From Ruminococcus difficilis (GTDB lineage Bacteria; Bacillota_A; Clostridia; Oscillospirales; Acutalibacteraceae), in the NCBI RefSeq assembly GCF_016680995.1, contig NZ_JAEQMG010000117.1, forward strand, positions 1 to 64,000: a stretch of DNA of 64,000 bases, written 5' to 3'. Numbering within the stretch: the stretch's first letter is position 1; each line of letters starts with the position of its first letter. The position numbers were made by a program, and so were the translations under genes. The notes below the pieces were generated by a model that did not search any database, had not been told where the DNA came from, and saw only the letters and a program-made list of their open reading frames with translations. Below are positions 62,574 to 64,000 of this stretch, piece after piece.

Positions 62574-64000
62574 ATGAGAAATTGTAAGCAGGTTATCAGC
62601 ATGATCCTGGTTCTCGCCATGTTGTTCGCGGTCGTTTCCGTCGGCATGGTGCAGGGCGCGGCTGCTGATACCAAGACCATTTACCAGGATCCCCCGTATG
62701 AACCGGCGCTGTTAGGCGATGTCAACCGTGACGGTATCGTCGACGGCACCGATGTTTTGGTATTGAACAAGTCGATTACAAAACGGTTTTCAGAGGGATA
62801 TCTTGATTATAACTCGATGTCCGTCGATTCCATCGAGTTCAAGGTTGCCAACTGTTATAAAGATGAAGAAACTCCGATCATCGACGGCAACGACGTCCTT
62901 TTGATCAAGCAGTTTGTCGCGCATAAACCCATCGCGATGGACAAGGGTATCGGCGAGCCCGTTTACACGACCGCGACCATAACGATCTACGGTCTGAACG
63001 GTCAGTCGGAGACCAGGGAATTCAACATCGGTGATTCTTTCACGGTCTATACCTCGCTGAACGCTAAGAAATCCGGCGAAGATGTGCAGATCGCTGCTGC
63101 CAGCGGTGAGCAGACCTTTACCGATTCCGTTCTGACATTAACAAGCCCTGTTGATGATGAGCAGTTCTTCACTGATACCGATACCGTATTCCCGGTGTTC
63201 GGCGATAAGGCGATGGGTCGACTCAGAGACACCGGTCTTGTCCAGTACAATGCGTCTACTCCCGGCACATCCGATGCTTTCGTATTTGATTCCGATGACG
63301 ATCTGGCTATCGTGACCACTTACACAGTCAAAAACGGCGGCGTCGGCGAGGTCAGAAACGCGCTGTCTTATTTGGCAGTGGCAGATGACGACCTGACCAA
63401 GCTGGTGGACGACGGCGTTGTGGCATCCGATGCTTCACTGACAGTCAACGCGACATTCGACAAGCCCGGTTCCGCACCTACCGAGGCGCCGACACAGGCG
63501 CCTACCGAAGCACCTGCTCCGACAGAAGCTCCGACAGAAGCGTCCAAACCCACCGAGGCTCCGACGGATGCGCCCCTTCCTACCTTAACTCCTGTGACAG
63601 AGGCTCCGCCTGAGGAGACTAAGGAACCTACACCTACAATCGTTCCGCTTCCCACTGAGGCACCCACACAGGCTCCTACACAGGCACCGACTCAGGCGCC
63701 TACCGCGGCTCCGACTGAGGCACCTAAGCCCACCGTGGCTCCGACCGTAGCTCCGACGGATGCGCCCGCTGAAAAGGCGATCGTCACCGTGCGCGGTCTT
63801 GACGGCAGAAGTGAAACACAGGAATTCAATGTCGGCGATACTTTCACGGTATACACCACGCTGAACACCTCCGCATATAATGACGGCCGAATCGGCTCTC
63901 TGGATGCCAGACAGCTCTACACCAACGCGATCCTCGAGCTTGCCGACGAGTACGATCCCGAATCGGGTGATATCCTCGATCTCGAGAGTATGTTCCCGGT
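62574..64000 (+). CDS. Secreted dockerin-containing protein with repeated cohesin-like modules (cut by window end)
   Basis: 475 residues visible, no stop before the window end. Signal peptide (about 1-29, ending QGAAA). An N-terminal dockerin-like region has loops GDVNRDGIVDGTD and, weaker, DEETPIIDGND. A beta-rich module (about 124-295: IYGLNGQSETREFNIGDSFTVYTSLN...) follows, then a Pro/Thr-rich linker of PTEAP and PTQAP repeats (about 298-395) and a second copy of the module (VRGLDGRSETQEFNVGDTFTVYTTLN...) that runs off the end. The GDTFTVYTTLN / YTNAILEL pattern resembles cohesin modules, which would make this a scaffold-type protein. AGGAGGAG precedes ATG 62574. Confidence 0.85.
   Translation, partial: MRNCKQVISMILVLAMLFAVVSVGMVQGAAADTKTIYQDPPYEPALLGDVNRDGIVDGTDVLVLNKSITKRFSEGYLDYNSMSVDSIEFKVANCYKDEETPIIDGNDVLLIKQFVAHKPIAMDKGIGEPVYTTATITIYGLNGQSETREFNIGDSFTVYTSLNAKKSGEDVQIAAASGEQTFTDSVLTLTSPVDDEQFFTDTDTVFPVFGDKAMGRLRDTGLVQYNASTPGTSDAFVFDSDDDLAIVTTYTVKNGGVGEVRNALSYLAVADDDLTKLVDDGVVASDASLTVNATFDKPGSAPTEAPTQAPTEAPAPTEAPTEASKPTEAPTDAPLPTLTPVTEAPPEETKEPTPTIVPLPTEAPTQAPTQAPTQAPTAAPTEAPKPTVAPTVAPTDAPAEKAIVTVRGLDGRSETQEFNVGDTFTVYTTLNTSAYNDGRIGSLDARQLYTNAILELADEYDPESGDILDLESMFP

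Overview
The window looks like a chromosomal segment of a Gram-positive, moderately GC-rich anaerobe of the Clostridia, most likely Oscillospiraceae/Ruminococcaceae. Supporting signs are the sporulation genes spoIIID and spoVAC (each with a matching sporulation-sigma promoter), dockerin and cohesin-like secreted proteins, a class B-type sortase, strong AGGAGG ribosome sites, lipoproteins with lipoboxes and a CIRCE-controlled htpG. No phage, transposase or CRISPR array is visible. The only RNA gene seen is a lone 5S rRNA with its own promoter and terminator; no tRNA was recognised.

Layout. 1-10 kb: a truncated LCP cell-wall ligase running into an asparagine-synthase-like gene, a ZIP metal transporter, a secreted NlpC/P60 protein with eight Fn3 modules, and a dockerin-bearing beta-helix protein. 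10-16 kb: YdcF-like, YoaK-like, DUF4160-like, an RlmD-type methyltransferase and an L,D-transpeptidase (the last two divergent and apparently leaderless), an orphan substrate-binding lipoprotein and 5S rRNA. 16-23 kb: sirtuin, HtrA protease with an OmpR-type two-component system, and a DegT aminotransferase. 23-30 kb: spoIIID, a CapD-type dehydratase, galE and the nagB-acetyltransferase-glmM operon. 30-45 kb: a sulfatase-like membrane protein, DUF951, prfA, a Sua5-CoaE fusion, a lytic transglycosylase, an M18 peptidase, a lipoprotein, serC-serA and htpG. 45-54 kb: sortase and lipoprotein, nifS-thiI, spoVAC, a PASTA/SH3 kinase and birA. 54.9-62.3 kb: rpoB-rpoC. The window ends inside a dockerin/cohesin-like protein.

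The main result is at 26.8-30.0 kb. A clear glmS ribozyme (the self-cleaving RNA sensor of glucosamine-6-phosphate) with its own sigma-A promoter leads not to glmS but to nagB, glucosamine-6-phosphate deaminase, followed with 4-5 bp gaps by a stand-alone GlcN-1-P acetyltransferase-like protein and glmM. Feedback by GlcN6P on a gene that destroys GlcN6P makes little sense. It makes sense if this NagB runs backwards (fructose-6-P + ammonia to GlcN6P) and stands in for GlmS. Upstream galE, the CapD dehydratase and the DegT aminotransferase could use the resulting UDP-sugars.

A second theme is the intergenic DNA. At least seven hairpin elements have arms of heptamer repeats (GGTTAAC or GGAGTTA type; a third type, AGTGGTC, occurs without a core). 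Their hairpin stems differ between copies but stay paired. They sit at gene ends, and in several genes the arm itself supplies the last codons and the stop. Other repeat families (CCTTCCCC, CTCCCTTT and GTAGGG types, and a tandem 61-63 bp repeat) fill most remaining gaps.
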